Positions 1 to 10,600 of a stretch of 64,000 nucleotides of DNA are shown here, in pieces (position 1 is the stretch's first letter; each line of letters opens with the position of its first letter). The DNA comes from Theristus sp. LFF4_11. Its lineage: Eukaryota; Nematoda; Chromadorea; Monhysterida; Xyalidae. The notes under the pieces were generated by a model. The model was given only the letters and a program-made list of their open reading frames with translations, did no database searches and was not told the origin of the DNA. The stretch covers positions 40,337-104,336 of the forward strand of contig JASANC010003299.1 of the NCBI GenBank assembly GCA_030248135.1. Direction: 5' to 3'. The position numbers were made by a program, and so were the translations under genes.

Positions 1-374
1 CATTATTTCATACATTTAGCTTTAGCTCTCAGAAATGAAAAAACGCATCGGTCATAATCGAAGTGAATCTTCGTTTTCTTGTTTTTTTATGCGTATTAGT
101 CGCTTTTATATGCCACAATTACCTAGACAAAATATAATAGTGCTGTGAGATTTGAATTTGATTTTGCTGAATTTGTAACATTCGTGACACTTTTATATTT
201 GCAATTAGAAGAACTTGAAATGCTTGTGACATCTGATCGAATAAAGAAAATAAGCAAATAAATTATGGTCGGTCGGTCTAATTATCTGGGATTTTCGCAC
301 TGCGCACGAGTGACGACTGCTTTGCACACTTCGACCTCGAGTGACTCGAGTTTTCTAAAGTCCGTAACTTCATT
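1..374. other. Non-coding left edge
   Basis: AT-rich sequence with no exon I can support. It lies downstream of the minus-strand secreted-protein gene that stops at 375-377, so part of it is probably its 3' untranslated region. Confidence 0.4.
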
Positions 375-2437
375 TTATAGTTTAAACTCTGAGTTTTTTC
401 TAAATTGTGAGTGAGCCAAACCGAAGACTCGAGTGCAAACTTGCCCTTGCTCGACGAGTCTGATGTTGCGCATCACCTCGCCCGGTCCGTGCGCCACGGA
501 CGTCGCGTGCTGATTCCAAATCGGGTGCCGCCACCGGCAGTCCGTAAAGTCGGAGCTCAAACTTTGACAGCACCACGCTTCCGTTCTGAAAAACGGCGCA
601 TTTGTGGTCGTTTGCGGTAAAGGCCCGTTTATGCCCACGTATGTGCATTTAGGTACGGCACGGCACGCCACTTTAGGTCTCGTGTTATTGCATACTACCG
701 TTCATACCTGACGTACGTCTGCATACGTCTACATAAGTCAGGTATAAATGGGCCTTGACACAACAACGCTCCTTGTAGTTCCACGAAAGTGTCTTCGTGT
801 TTTGGTTTGCTGTTCTTTGATCAAACGGGTAAACGTGAAAACCAGATTTACGTGGCGACCGATCCGTCCGGATATAGTCGCGTATTCAGACCGGCCACAA
901 AGATCGAGATGCCGCCGCCGTCGCGCCAGTCGGGGTGCGTCGAGCACGACTCCTCCCAGCGGCAACCCTGTCGTGGTATGAATTTGATTGATTTCGGTGT
1001 TCTGTGTTAAGTTTTAATTGCGTAATTCAGTGTTTTTTAAACGTTTGGGTACTACGTGCCCACGTGGCACTTTTGGTCACGCTGATAAAAAAGCGGCTCG
1101 TCTTCCACAACGCCCATAATACAGGGTGGACCAAAAAAGGTATCCAATTTCAAACTGCTCTCCCTGGCGTGTGGTAAGACCTTTTGAGTTGAAATGGTAA
1201 GACCTTTTCAGCACCGATAGAACTCAGAACACATCATTGAATTTTCTGACAAATTTTTTTATTGGGTTAGTCAAGTAAAATCAGTTTTACATCGTAGTGT
1301 TTGAAAAATCGACATCGACTAAAGGCTAAAAAATCGACTAAAGGCATCATTGCTCATAGAGGTCATCATCATTATTAAGGTTCTCATCTGAGCGTCTCCG
1401 GTGACAAACGTTGAGGATTTCAGGACAAACAATCGTCTTGCAGTTCGCAAAATCGACGGAGACGTCGGACTGCGGCAGAAAGTGCTGCTCAGTTTCCAAC
1501 ATCGAATGGACGCTGTCGTTGAGAACAATGGCGCGCACATTCAGCAGCTGATCTGACGGCAATTGGCCGAAGAAGAAGAAGAAGAGGACGAGACAATCAA
1601 CCACTGCCAGATGAGAACCTTGATGACGATGATGACGTCTATGAGCAATGATGCGTTTTGAGATTCTCTGTGAAAACTTGTTTTTGCGCGAAAAAGTCGA
1701 TTTTTCAAACATTGCGCTGTAAAACTAAATTTACTTGACTAAGCCCAAAAAATTGTCAGAAAAAATCTCTTATGCGTGAATATATGTATCAACACTGAAA
1801 ATTTCAGCTCACAAGGTGTTACCACACGCTAGTGAAAGCAGTTTGAAACCAGATATTTTTTTTTGGCTCACCCTGTATATTCATACTTGTGCCATTTCGC
1901 TAATTTGCACCCATAGTGTAAAATTTGAACATGAAACAGGGTATTTCTGTCGTGTGTACACCAGGCCATTCTGGGTCTAGCTATCTAATGAAAAAGCGGC
2001 CGGGATGTTATGCACGATTTGCAAGCAGTTTCGCCAAAAAACATGTAATCACTACATCGTCATGCATGATGAAAGTAATCACTGGACAAAGTAAACTGAG
2101 AGTGAGCGAAAAGCGCATTCTTATTCTTGGACGTGATTTCGTCATTACGACCCGCAAATCATGACACATGTCTTGCTGGTGACGTTCAGTTGTCACGCCA
2201 TACTCCACCAACCCTTGTGCAACCAGGCGGCTCCATCGCAATGCAGCGCGGCAGGATGACGGTCTTATTGACGCCTTTGTCCATTTCGCTGAACAGCAGT
2301 ATTGTGAACAATTTCTGGCCTTGGCCGCACAGGCGGTGGAAATCCTCGAAATAGGGGGGCCGACGGGCTTCGACTGCGATGGCGACGAAACCGAGAATCA
2401 CGAGGCTGCACACAAGCGGAGATCGTGGGGAGCGCAT
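375..2437 (-). CDS. Small secreted cysteine-containing protein, three exons
   Basis: I read three minus-strand exons, 2437-2213, 967-852 and 585-375. They total 552 nt, which is 184 codons including a TAA stop, and both introns (phases 0 and 2) keep frame. The predicted 183-residue protein starts MRSPRSPLVCSLVILGFVAIA, a good signal peptide with likely cleavage after VEA, so it should be secreted. The mature part holds a dozen cysteines and two CRW motifs (GCRWEESC in exon 2, TDCRWRH in exon 3), which may mark two related modules. I do not recognise the family. A second in-frame ATG lies upstream at 2509, but 2437 puts the hydrophobic segment at the N terminus. The first intron holds a decayed mariner-like element and the second a short MITE. 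The gene is divergent to unc-89, with about 2 kb between them. The joint frame fit across three exons is the main evidence; no transcript supports it. Confidence 0.55.
622..754. mobile_element. MITE family A, copy 1
   Basis: A 133-bp element with imperfect terminal inverted repeats (GGCCCGTTTAT at the left, ATAAATGGGCC at the right) and inner CAGGTATGAA/TCAGGTATAA blocks. It lies in the second intron of the minus-strand gene. A second copy is at 40117-40255, sharing GGTAGTATGCAATAACACGA in opposite orientation. Confidence 0.75.
1122..1875. mobile_element. Decayed mariner-like transposon
   Basis: The ends are inverted repeats beginning CAGGGTGGACC and CAGGGTGAGCC, each flanked by TA, the target-site duplication of the Tc1/mariner superfamily. 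The inverted similarity runs inward for about 200 bp on each side: blocks such as TTTCAAACTGCT, GCGTGTGGTAA, TTAGTCAAGTAAA and TTTGAAAAATCGAC appear in both arms. The element sits inside the first intron of the minus-strand secreted-protein gene. Too little coding sequence remains for activity. Confidence 0.85.
1425..1556 (+). pseudogene. Transposase C-terminal remnant
   Basis: Between the two arms of the mariner-like element, one plus-strand frame ends in VVENNGAHIQQLI followed by a stop. A gly-x-his-(ile/phe)-x-x-leu tail just before the stop is usual for transposases of the IS630/Tc1/mariner group. No DDE catalytic region is left. The assignment rests on this short tail and its position inside mariner-type ends. 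Confidence 0.5.
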
Positions 2438-4433
2438 TTTGACGGATTTCTGTTGATTCGGCCAGAATAGACGAATGATATTGGCGGTTTGAGAAAGAAT
2501 TTTCAGCACGAAGTGCAGCTAATGACGTTTCAATAATGGTTATATGTGTTGTGTAATTTTTTGTTAGAACTTGCTAAGATGCGCTGAGCGTTAGGCAGCA
2601 AAACATGTCGGCACAACACGCAACAGCATTCACATTTGCGTTTGCAGTTTGATTACACCATGCACTGCACGTCTTGTGTCATTCATTGTCTTTCACCACC
2701 GGCTTGTCAACGTTGTGTTGTTTTCATTTTTAATCACAACAAGTAATCATATTGACAAAAAATTGGCGTACTGTTGTTTTAAAAGTAGGAAATACAATAA
2801 TTCTTCTCAACATCTTCACTGTTGTTTGTTGAGTTGAGTTGTAAAATTGTGTTAGCTACTGTGGCAGCTGAGCAAACGGTTTTGCACGAACAAAACTGAC
2901 TCTCTTTTAGCAACTTGTTTCAAATAACTTTTCAAGACTCAACAACTCAAGTGGCGGTTGTGTAGCAACTGCAGGCGGGTGACAAATAGCGAAAAAACTC
3001 GGCAGATAATGTTCAATGGGTTATTTGTCTTCTCATAAGCTGGGTGCGATTAATTTTTTTACACAACCGGTTGCTGGTGGTTTTGTTGCTTGCATTTTTG
3101 CATTTTCGTTGACAGTCATTTGTCCACTTGGGTGCTCGCGTGCAAACACGATGGTTGGTCTATTTAAGGATTTTTGTTGTTCTGTGAATACAGGTTAAAG
3201 CGATCATGGGTCGTCGTGTCACGAATTGCTGAATGTTTCAAAACTTCCTTATTGATGTGTAGCTGAATTGAACTGGTTTTTGTCAGTTTCAACAACTATC
3301 GAACACCAGTAAATTAAGGCCCGGACAACCTGCTTGATGTGCAACGCTGAAATTTTTTAACAGTCTTTTTTCTGACAAGCATTCCGTCGGGCAACAACAG
3401 CAAAACAATGTAGTTGTAAAAGTAACAAAAAGACATTTCGAAAACATTTTATGCGCCGTGTACAAAGAAAGAAGTTCAACTCAGAAAAGTCATTGCGTTT
3501 AGCACAATCTACAGCTCTGCAAAAGTGAAACTCACTGAATGCAACCCTCACATATTCACGTTGTATAGAAAACAAAAATGTGGCTAGTAAAGTGACGAAG
3601 CGACAAAGTTTTGCCGCCCAATCGCTGAGTATTACATAACGCGCACGTTATGACACATGTGGTGCAACGTGTAATAATAATATACGCTGCGCAACATTGC
3701 CAGTGGCTGCTCGCGTTTTGTCTGTGTCTAGGTCTACGCGAGATGAATGCGAAAGAAAATATCTACTGACGAAAAGTGAGCGTCAGGAAATGTAGCGCGG
3801 CGAAAGCAACGCGCGATAATGGCAAAAGAGCAAAGCTTCAGTGTGCGACGTGTGGAGCGGCGCTGCCAGCTGTATTATTTGCGTGAGTGGAATCATCATT
3901 GAACGTAATATTTCTTCTGCTTTCCGAGGGACTTGTGCTCCGAGCAGACTATCTAGCAATGTGTGCACATTCAACGTAGCAGCAGTAGCGAACTTGAGCG
4001 CCACGAAATTTACGACACAACGGCGAAACAAAACGTTTCTCCCTCCGCGAAGGTATGTATGCGTGCTACCATTTTACGAGCATTATCAGGGTAATCAGAA
4101 ACGGCGCAGCGGTGTTTGCACGCGCTGCACATTATCATTAGTGAAAAACTGTCAGTTTTTCAGTTGTTTTCAGTAAAACTTCTCAAGGAGACTTATTATG
4201 GACGAGGTGTGTGCAGATCTTTTTCGCTCAAGTGCCACTGTCGCAATCGATAATCCTTGAGTGGTACATTTGTACATTCAATGAAAAATGATCTCTTATG
4301 TGCACAGGCCACGCCCACGCATCGAACTGCATTGCTTCAGCTAATTTTGGCCTTGCTCCTCAAGTTTATTGACAAACACGAAAAAAGCGTTTATCATCTT
4401 TCGTTCAGTTCAACGGCAAAACGCGTGTAAATA
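2438..4433. other. Intergenic region between divergent genes
   Basis: About 2 kb separating the minus-strand secreted-protein gene from unc-89. Promoters and 5' untranslated regions of both should lie here. I see no coding exon with convincing composition and no defined promoter motif. A short ATG at 4198 (three codons, followed by GTGTGTG) could be part of an untranslated leader exon but is not supported further. Confidence 0.4.
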
Positions 4434-4631
4434 ATGGCGGAACAACACCAGGAGATCACGAACACGACCACCGGCGAGTACTCGTCGCGTGTGAGCACAT
4501 ACAAACGTGTGATCACGTCAACCGAGGTCAGCTATGCGACGCAAACGGCAACGTCCACTTATGAACGCGAGGCGATCACTGAATACACGAGCTCTGGCGG
4601 TGTAAAAACGACCAGCAAGGAGGTGGTCACG
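4434..4631 (+). other. unc-89: unc-89 first coding exon, Ser/Thr-rich N terminus
   Basis: Sixty-six codons rich in Ser, Thr, Tyr and Glu (for example YSSRVSTYKRVITSTEVSYAT), matching the disordered head that precedes SH3 in nematode UNC-89. The ATG at 4434 is the first in this frame, and the exon ends in phase 0 at GTCACG|GTCAGT. The open frame continues past the donor into the intron, but that extension is not used if SH3 is to follow. Confidence 0.85.
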
Positions 4632-7600
4632 GTCAGTTCACAACCCGAACGTCTGTTTTTTTTATTGTTAAGCTGCATGCATGCACAATGTGTTGTAAAA
4701 CGTGGTATGTTTTGCGATCTTACTTTTTGTCAATTTTTGGTCCTGCGACTGAATGCGTTTGCAGACGCAGGAAGGAAAATAGTTTCAATCTTCATGTGGC
4801 AATTCAAAATAGCCCAGGGGATCCGGCCGTATTTAGGAGACTCGAATCACTTTACCAGCGTCATGCATGAAACTGTTTACCTGTCTATGCGCGCATTGAG
4901 TCTCGGGGCCAAAATAAAGATACTGCTTTTGCTCATCCGAGGTGCTTTTGTTTGTGTTTTTATACTGATTTGTGGTTTTTGTTGTTTATCTGTTGACATT
5001 GAGCTTTACCGTATTACCTCTATTAAACCCCCCCAAAATTAACCCCCCCCCAAATTAAACCCTTCCCCAAAAATAAACCCCCACCCCCTCGACAAGTTTC
5101 CAAATAATCCCCCCCCCAAAAATAATCCCCCATGGGGGATTATTGGAAACCTGTTTGAAACACATACCCAGCGAATTCAGTGGCTGGTTGCAGTGAAAAT
5201 GATGAAATTGTGCTACCAAAGGCCCCAAATGGGTGAGTTAGTGGTAATTTCATTACAAAAGGCTGTTACAAAAGGAAATCTCTGTGAAAAGTAGAAGTTT
5301 CTGCGACTTCCTTCTTGCCATGGAAGGTATTTTTGCCATTTTGCCCACCCCTAAAAATAGTTTCCAAATACCTAAACCCCCCCCCCAAAAAATAAAGCCC
5401 CCCCCCCAAAAATAAACCCCCACCCCCAGAAGTCGCTGAAGAAATAAACCCCCATGGGGGTTTATTAGAGGTAATACGGTATTATTTTTACGGCACTTTT
5501 TCAATCTTATTCCAGGGAAGCGATGTGCGCAATCTGCCCGTTTACATAGCCATTCAGGAGTTTGTCCCTGAAGCGGGCGACAAAGATTCCATGCCGTTGG
5601 AACAAGGCCAAATCGTCGAAGTGCTCGACAACAAAAATCCTTCTTCGTGGCTGGTGCGCACAAAGGTGACTTCAACCAGGACCTTAGAAAGCGAAAAAAT
5701 TAAAAAATAACTTGCATAATCAATCTTTAACGTCCATCTGGATAATATATACAACTAGCTGATTGGTTGGTTGCACATACGTGAAGTTGATGCATGCATG
5801 CATTCTCTGCAGGCATGTAAACTCCGAATCACAAATTTTTGGAAAGCATAAACAACACAGCAATGCCATCACATAAATGCATGCATCAGCCTGCACAGAT
5901 TGCATCCATCAACTGCACGTGTGTGCAACCAACCAATCAGTTAGTTGTATATAAAAAAATAAGCCAGATGGACTGTAGGAAGTAGTGGAAATGCAGAAGA
6001 GCAAAACATAGAACCTAGAACTGAGCATCCTAAACAGCAAAAAGCTTTGAAAAATTTCCAAAAGTGTTATAGATGGGTGTTACGCTTTTTAATGGTTTCC
6101 CAAGTTTGACACTGTAAAACGGTTCAACATTAACGGAGCGTTTAAAAGGTGTTCAGCATAAATGTTTGAAAACTATTAAAAAGCAAATTTGAAAAACAAG
6201 GTGGGTTACAGCTCTGCGATTTGCGTGATTATTTAATTTTTGCAGGCCAGACCAGCAAGAACTGGATGGGTTCCTGGATCGTATTTTGAGTCACCAACGG
6301 ATTATTATAAGCAGCGACGACAGACACGCGAAATAGAGGGCGTCAGCGTAACCATGTCAGCAACGGAAGAGGCGCTGATGAAGCGAGAGTAAGCTCATTT
6401 GTTCAATTCAAAATATTGTTTTATTCAAAATTTGTCACCCTTATGGCTTGGTGGAAGCGCGAGCGCATGGCTGTCTGTGCGATGCGTTCGCGGGATCGAG
6501 CCCCGCCGAAAACTGTATAAGCACTTGATGACAGTGGAAAACTCGATGGGCGGGTCGCCCTACGCGACCGCACTCTGTACGCTTTTCTGGATTTGCCCTG
6601 GCTAAAAACATCATCACCGTTCGGTTGTTCATTCGTCATAATTAGTTTGACCATTCACACCTGAAATCCACAAAGTTTTGGTTTTTGGTACGAAAAAATT
6701 TTGTTAAAAGTAATTGCTCGTATTTTTGTTATTGCCATTCTCTGCTGATGGTATTTCAGCAAATAAGATTTATTTAATTTATTTTTTATTTCAGCACTGT
6801 CTATCAAGAATTGTTACGAACCGAAGAGGAATTCGTTGCGCAACTCCGCCATTTGATCGAAAACTATTTACCAGTATTCGAAGCCGCTTCCACACCAGTT
6901 GAAATTCGGCATCTCAAGGATCAAATTGTTATTAATCTAAAGGAATTATACAATTTTCATGCGAAGTTCGAGCGATTTTTCAGTTTTTTTAGTCGCATGG
7001 TTTAACTTGTCACAACTTTGGCTTTGACTTCAAAGTCATGTGATTTTCAAAAGTGTCCGAACCCTAATTTTTTAGCGTTCTTCTGAAAGGACTACAGTAT
7101 TATGCCGATGACCCCAGTAAAGTTGGACAAACCTTTTTACGATTGGTAAGCAATCGGTTACGATTTGCAGTTTTTATTTTCCTCAACATGATTTTACGAT
7201 TTGCAGTTTTTATTTTCCTCAACGTGATCCGATTTTTTGTCGAGATGGTACAACTCGCTTTTTATAGGAACGCGATTTTGATCACCATGTCAGATACTGC
7301 AGAGATGAACCAGAGGCCGAACGGCTCCTCCAGCAAACAGAAGTTAAGCAGTTTTTTGACGTAAGTGTTGCATATTTAATTTAGTTTGCACAACTTAAAA
7401 CGCGCATTTGCGCTCACCGTTTTTAATTTGTTTGTGATATGTTCCAGAAAGTATCGGGCAAAGTCGAATCGGGAGACAAGAAACTCTTCGACTACTTACA
7501 AGAAGTTCGCCACCGATTGCAAAGTTATCAGCAGTATTTCAAAGTACGGGTTATGTTATATAAAAGCTCTGTTTGAATTCATGGGTCTGAAAGCTAGGTA

Positions 7601-10600
7601 ATGATATGAGCTGTTGGCGAATCTTGTTTCATTTCGTTGTCACTTTATACATTTAATGAACGTTCAATTGTTCTCTTAACGCAAGCGTTTTCAGGAATTT
7701 ATAAAGTACTCGGCGCGAGCGGATATGAGTACAAAAAGTCTACAACGCGCCTTAGAACTGATGCTAAGCGTTCCACAGCGTGCACACGATCTCAGCTACA
7801 TACGCAACATACACGGCAGCCCAACCGATGTCGTCAAACTTGGCCGCTTGCTTAGACACGTATGTTGTGCTTTGATACTTTGCTGTGTACCGGGTATTTT
7901 ACTAAAAACGTCAAAAAACTTTTCCGGCCGTAATTTACCAATACATTTTTTTCGCGCCGAAATTTTCACCAACAAAGCCATGCATTGTGTCAATATTTTA
8001 GCCAAAACGAAGCATTCTAGTAACCACAACGCGCGAGTGAACTGTGAAATTCGATTTCAATAAATTTACTTCTGTGTGTGTGCAAATCTCAAAGAAAATC
8101 TCAAAGTTTTATGAAATTTGAGCCTCGAATTAAAATTAAATGTGGTTAAAACTAGAGTTGGCGATTCTGGCCGAAATTGTGGCACAATGCATGGTAAGGA
8201 CGTTTTTACTATTGGTGAAAATTTTAATGTGTAAGAATGATGTAGTGGGAAAATACGGTAGGAAGAGTTTTTGGACGTTTTTTAAACACCCTGTCAATAT
8301 TATCATAGGATCAATTCGTGTAACTTCTTTGCAGGATATTAATAAAAGTGACATGTTTTTACCATTATGTTTGATGACACCATCACGAATTTGCTTCTGC
8401 CATTTGCTTGTTTTTGTGCACATTTAATTTTTACGTTTACAATGTATTTCAGGAGCAATTTGTCGTTTGGGAAAATAGCAAAACCGGTCAAGGTAGTCTG
8501 CGATACTTATTTTTGTTCAAGTCGCGCATTATTATGACGGAACTCATAGCGCCTGAGGATCCTGAAGATCTACCTGAGTTCAAACACGTCCACACCGTTC
8601 GGGTTTGTTGCGGTTGCGCTTGTGAACATTTTTTATTGCTAGAATCGCAATCTATAAACCAGATGATGAAGTGGTAGAAATCTCAATTCTAAATTGAAAC
8701 GTTATTTGAGCTGAATATTTTTGGTTTCAGCTCGATAAATACGATATTAATGAGAGCGCTACTGATGCGGACGTTTTTGTGATGGCGCCCACCGATTTGA
8801 CCGCAAGCTTACCTACATTTTATCTGAAGCCAGCAGATGAGTCAGCGGCTGAGTATGCGCGACAAGCGTGGATGAAAGAAATAATTGAAATGAAAGCCAC
8901 TGCACGTACGTTACTGTCTTTCATTTATCAGTTTTTTTTAATTTTGCTTTTGATTTTTTGTTTTGCTGGCTTTTGAGCAAACAAAATAGGGGCAGTATTG
9001 TACCGACAAAATAAAAAAAACCATCGGCCAGGCACTTGAATCGAAATTTAAAAAAACTAAACGTTAGCTTTCAATGTTTAAAACTTTGATGGCATGAAAA
9101 CACAAACAGTTAAAAGCAAAATGAGTGCCACATTCAAGTGAAAACTATTCAAGTGCTACCTGATGTTTTTTTCATTTTCACTGTATATTCAGTGAAAGGC
9201 AAACCAGTCGTTTTTTTTCGAAACCAACGGGACGAACATCTTAGCAGCTCGAGCAAATAAATGTTTTTATCATTGTATTTTTGCTATGTTAACAACAAGA
9301 TTTTGGAAGTGCAAGAGACCAAGTGCACACCCCTTGAGTGTAGCGAGAATCAGTAACGCAAAAGTTTTAGACATGCTTTTCGCACTTCGGCCAGAATTCG
9401 CAAAAATGTTCGGTAGCTGGTATAGCGTTGAGAGTGAACACAAACACGGCGTGCATATTCTTGGAACAACAGCTGTTCTTAAATGGTCCATTCTTGCTGC
9501 GACACAAACGCTGTGCCGTGCGCAACTTGCGTACTCGTACACAAGTTTTCTTCGCTCGTGCCCCTTTTTGCACCCACAGCTCATCATAGAGCCACGTTTC
9601 AACCGTGAACTAGCTTATCATATAACAACTAACTAGCAGCTAGCAACCAACCGAATGTATGCTGGGTGTCATAGCTGCTGCGTGTCCGTTGTTGATCATA
9701 TAACCGGCACCGGGCGCCACCGAAGCAAATAAAATCACCATCTCGATGTCTAACCCTTAAAATATTATGTTGAAGTTTTGTGGTACCAAATCGTCTTTGT
9801 TGTTTGGGGCTTCTATTCTGCGACAGGTCGCTTCTACTCCGTTTTGTTTTCGAATCTTAATCACCGTTTTTTCTTGTGTTTGATGTTGTCTTGTCACAAC
9901 ATTTTACACCAATTTGGATTTACCAAAAATGTACTTTTCGTGTTTTTTCACGCGTTTGAGATTCGGACTTAACCATTTAAAGGACGTTGTTGTTTTGCTT
10001 TAAGTGATACCTAAATTTAATATTTTTCAGCGAATACTTAGTTATTTCCCTGAATATGTGAACTGATTAAGATTTAATTGATTGAGCGACGGACTCAGGA
10101 ATTCACCCAAGAGCCTTCGGACCAGTACGTCTAAACGTCTGTCAGTCACAAAGATTCAAATGTAGTTTCGTCGAACGATATGTGCAAGCGCGACTTTGCG
10201 GGTTGTACTACTAACTCGCGGTAGCGCTGCTGGGAGGCTGTTGCTGTCAACGTGTTTTTTTACACTATTCTATTTTTAATTATGCTGTTGGACCGTCGTT
10301 CTATTTTGATAACATTTGTATTACGCCCGCAATTCGCTTGATATACTACGGCTACTTCACTGCTTTCGCACTATACGCGTTATTCCAAAACCAAAATTCG
10401 AACATTAGCTAAGAAAAACAGCTAGCAATTAGTTACCGACAATGGAAAGTGACTCAGAGCATCCAAAACCAGAACAGGAAAGCGACTCAGAAACACTAAC
10501 TGATGAGAGTTCAGAGTGCAGCTTGTGTCGTCAAGGTATAGAGCATGATACATCCGATGAGGAGGGAGGCCAGAACGAAGACGCAGAACCTAAGGCAATA

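Larger units (their letters stand above)
6330..8905 (+). other. unc-89: DH-PH (RhoGEF) module of UNC-89
   Basis: Exons 6246-6388, 6795-6965, 7076-7145, 7268-7360, 7448-7543, 7695-7859, 8453-8602 and 8731-8905 join in frame. The DH part starts at VYQELLRTEEEFVAQLRHLI and includes LKELYNFHA, FVKYSARA-like (EFIKYSARADMST) and the RALELMLSVPQRAHDL helix that carries the nucleotide-exchange surface. The PH part begins near GRLLRHEQFVVWE and includes LRYLFLFKSRIIMTE and ends with the ARQAWMKEI helix. In the family this pair activates Rho-type GTPases. All the expected helices are present, so activity is plausible. Confidence 0.93.

Noticed and set aside
2008..2241. Minus-strand frame overlapping the secreted-protein first exon
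   Set aside because: Different frame from the signal peptide exon, with no splice fit to the 852-967 exon.
3841..4176. 111-codon frame upstream of unc-89
   Set aside because: Lies in the divergent promoter region, overlaps a similar minus-strand frame, and shows no domain or signal peptide.
5008..5480. CRISPR-like array in the C-rich repeats
   Set aside because: Eukaryotic intron, no uniform repeat-spacer structure; the repeats are homopolymer runs within an inverted-repeat element.
9286..9636. 116-codon plus-strand frame in the unc-89 intron
   Set aside because: Opposite-strand frames of similar length overlap it, composition is intron-like, no splice partner in phase and no recognisable motif.
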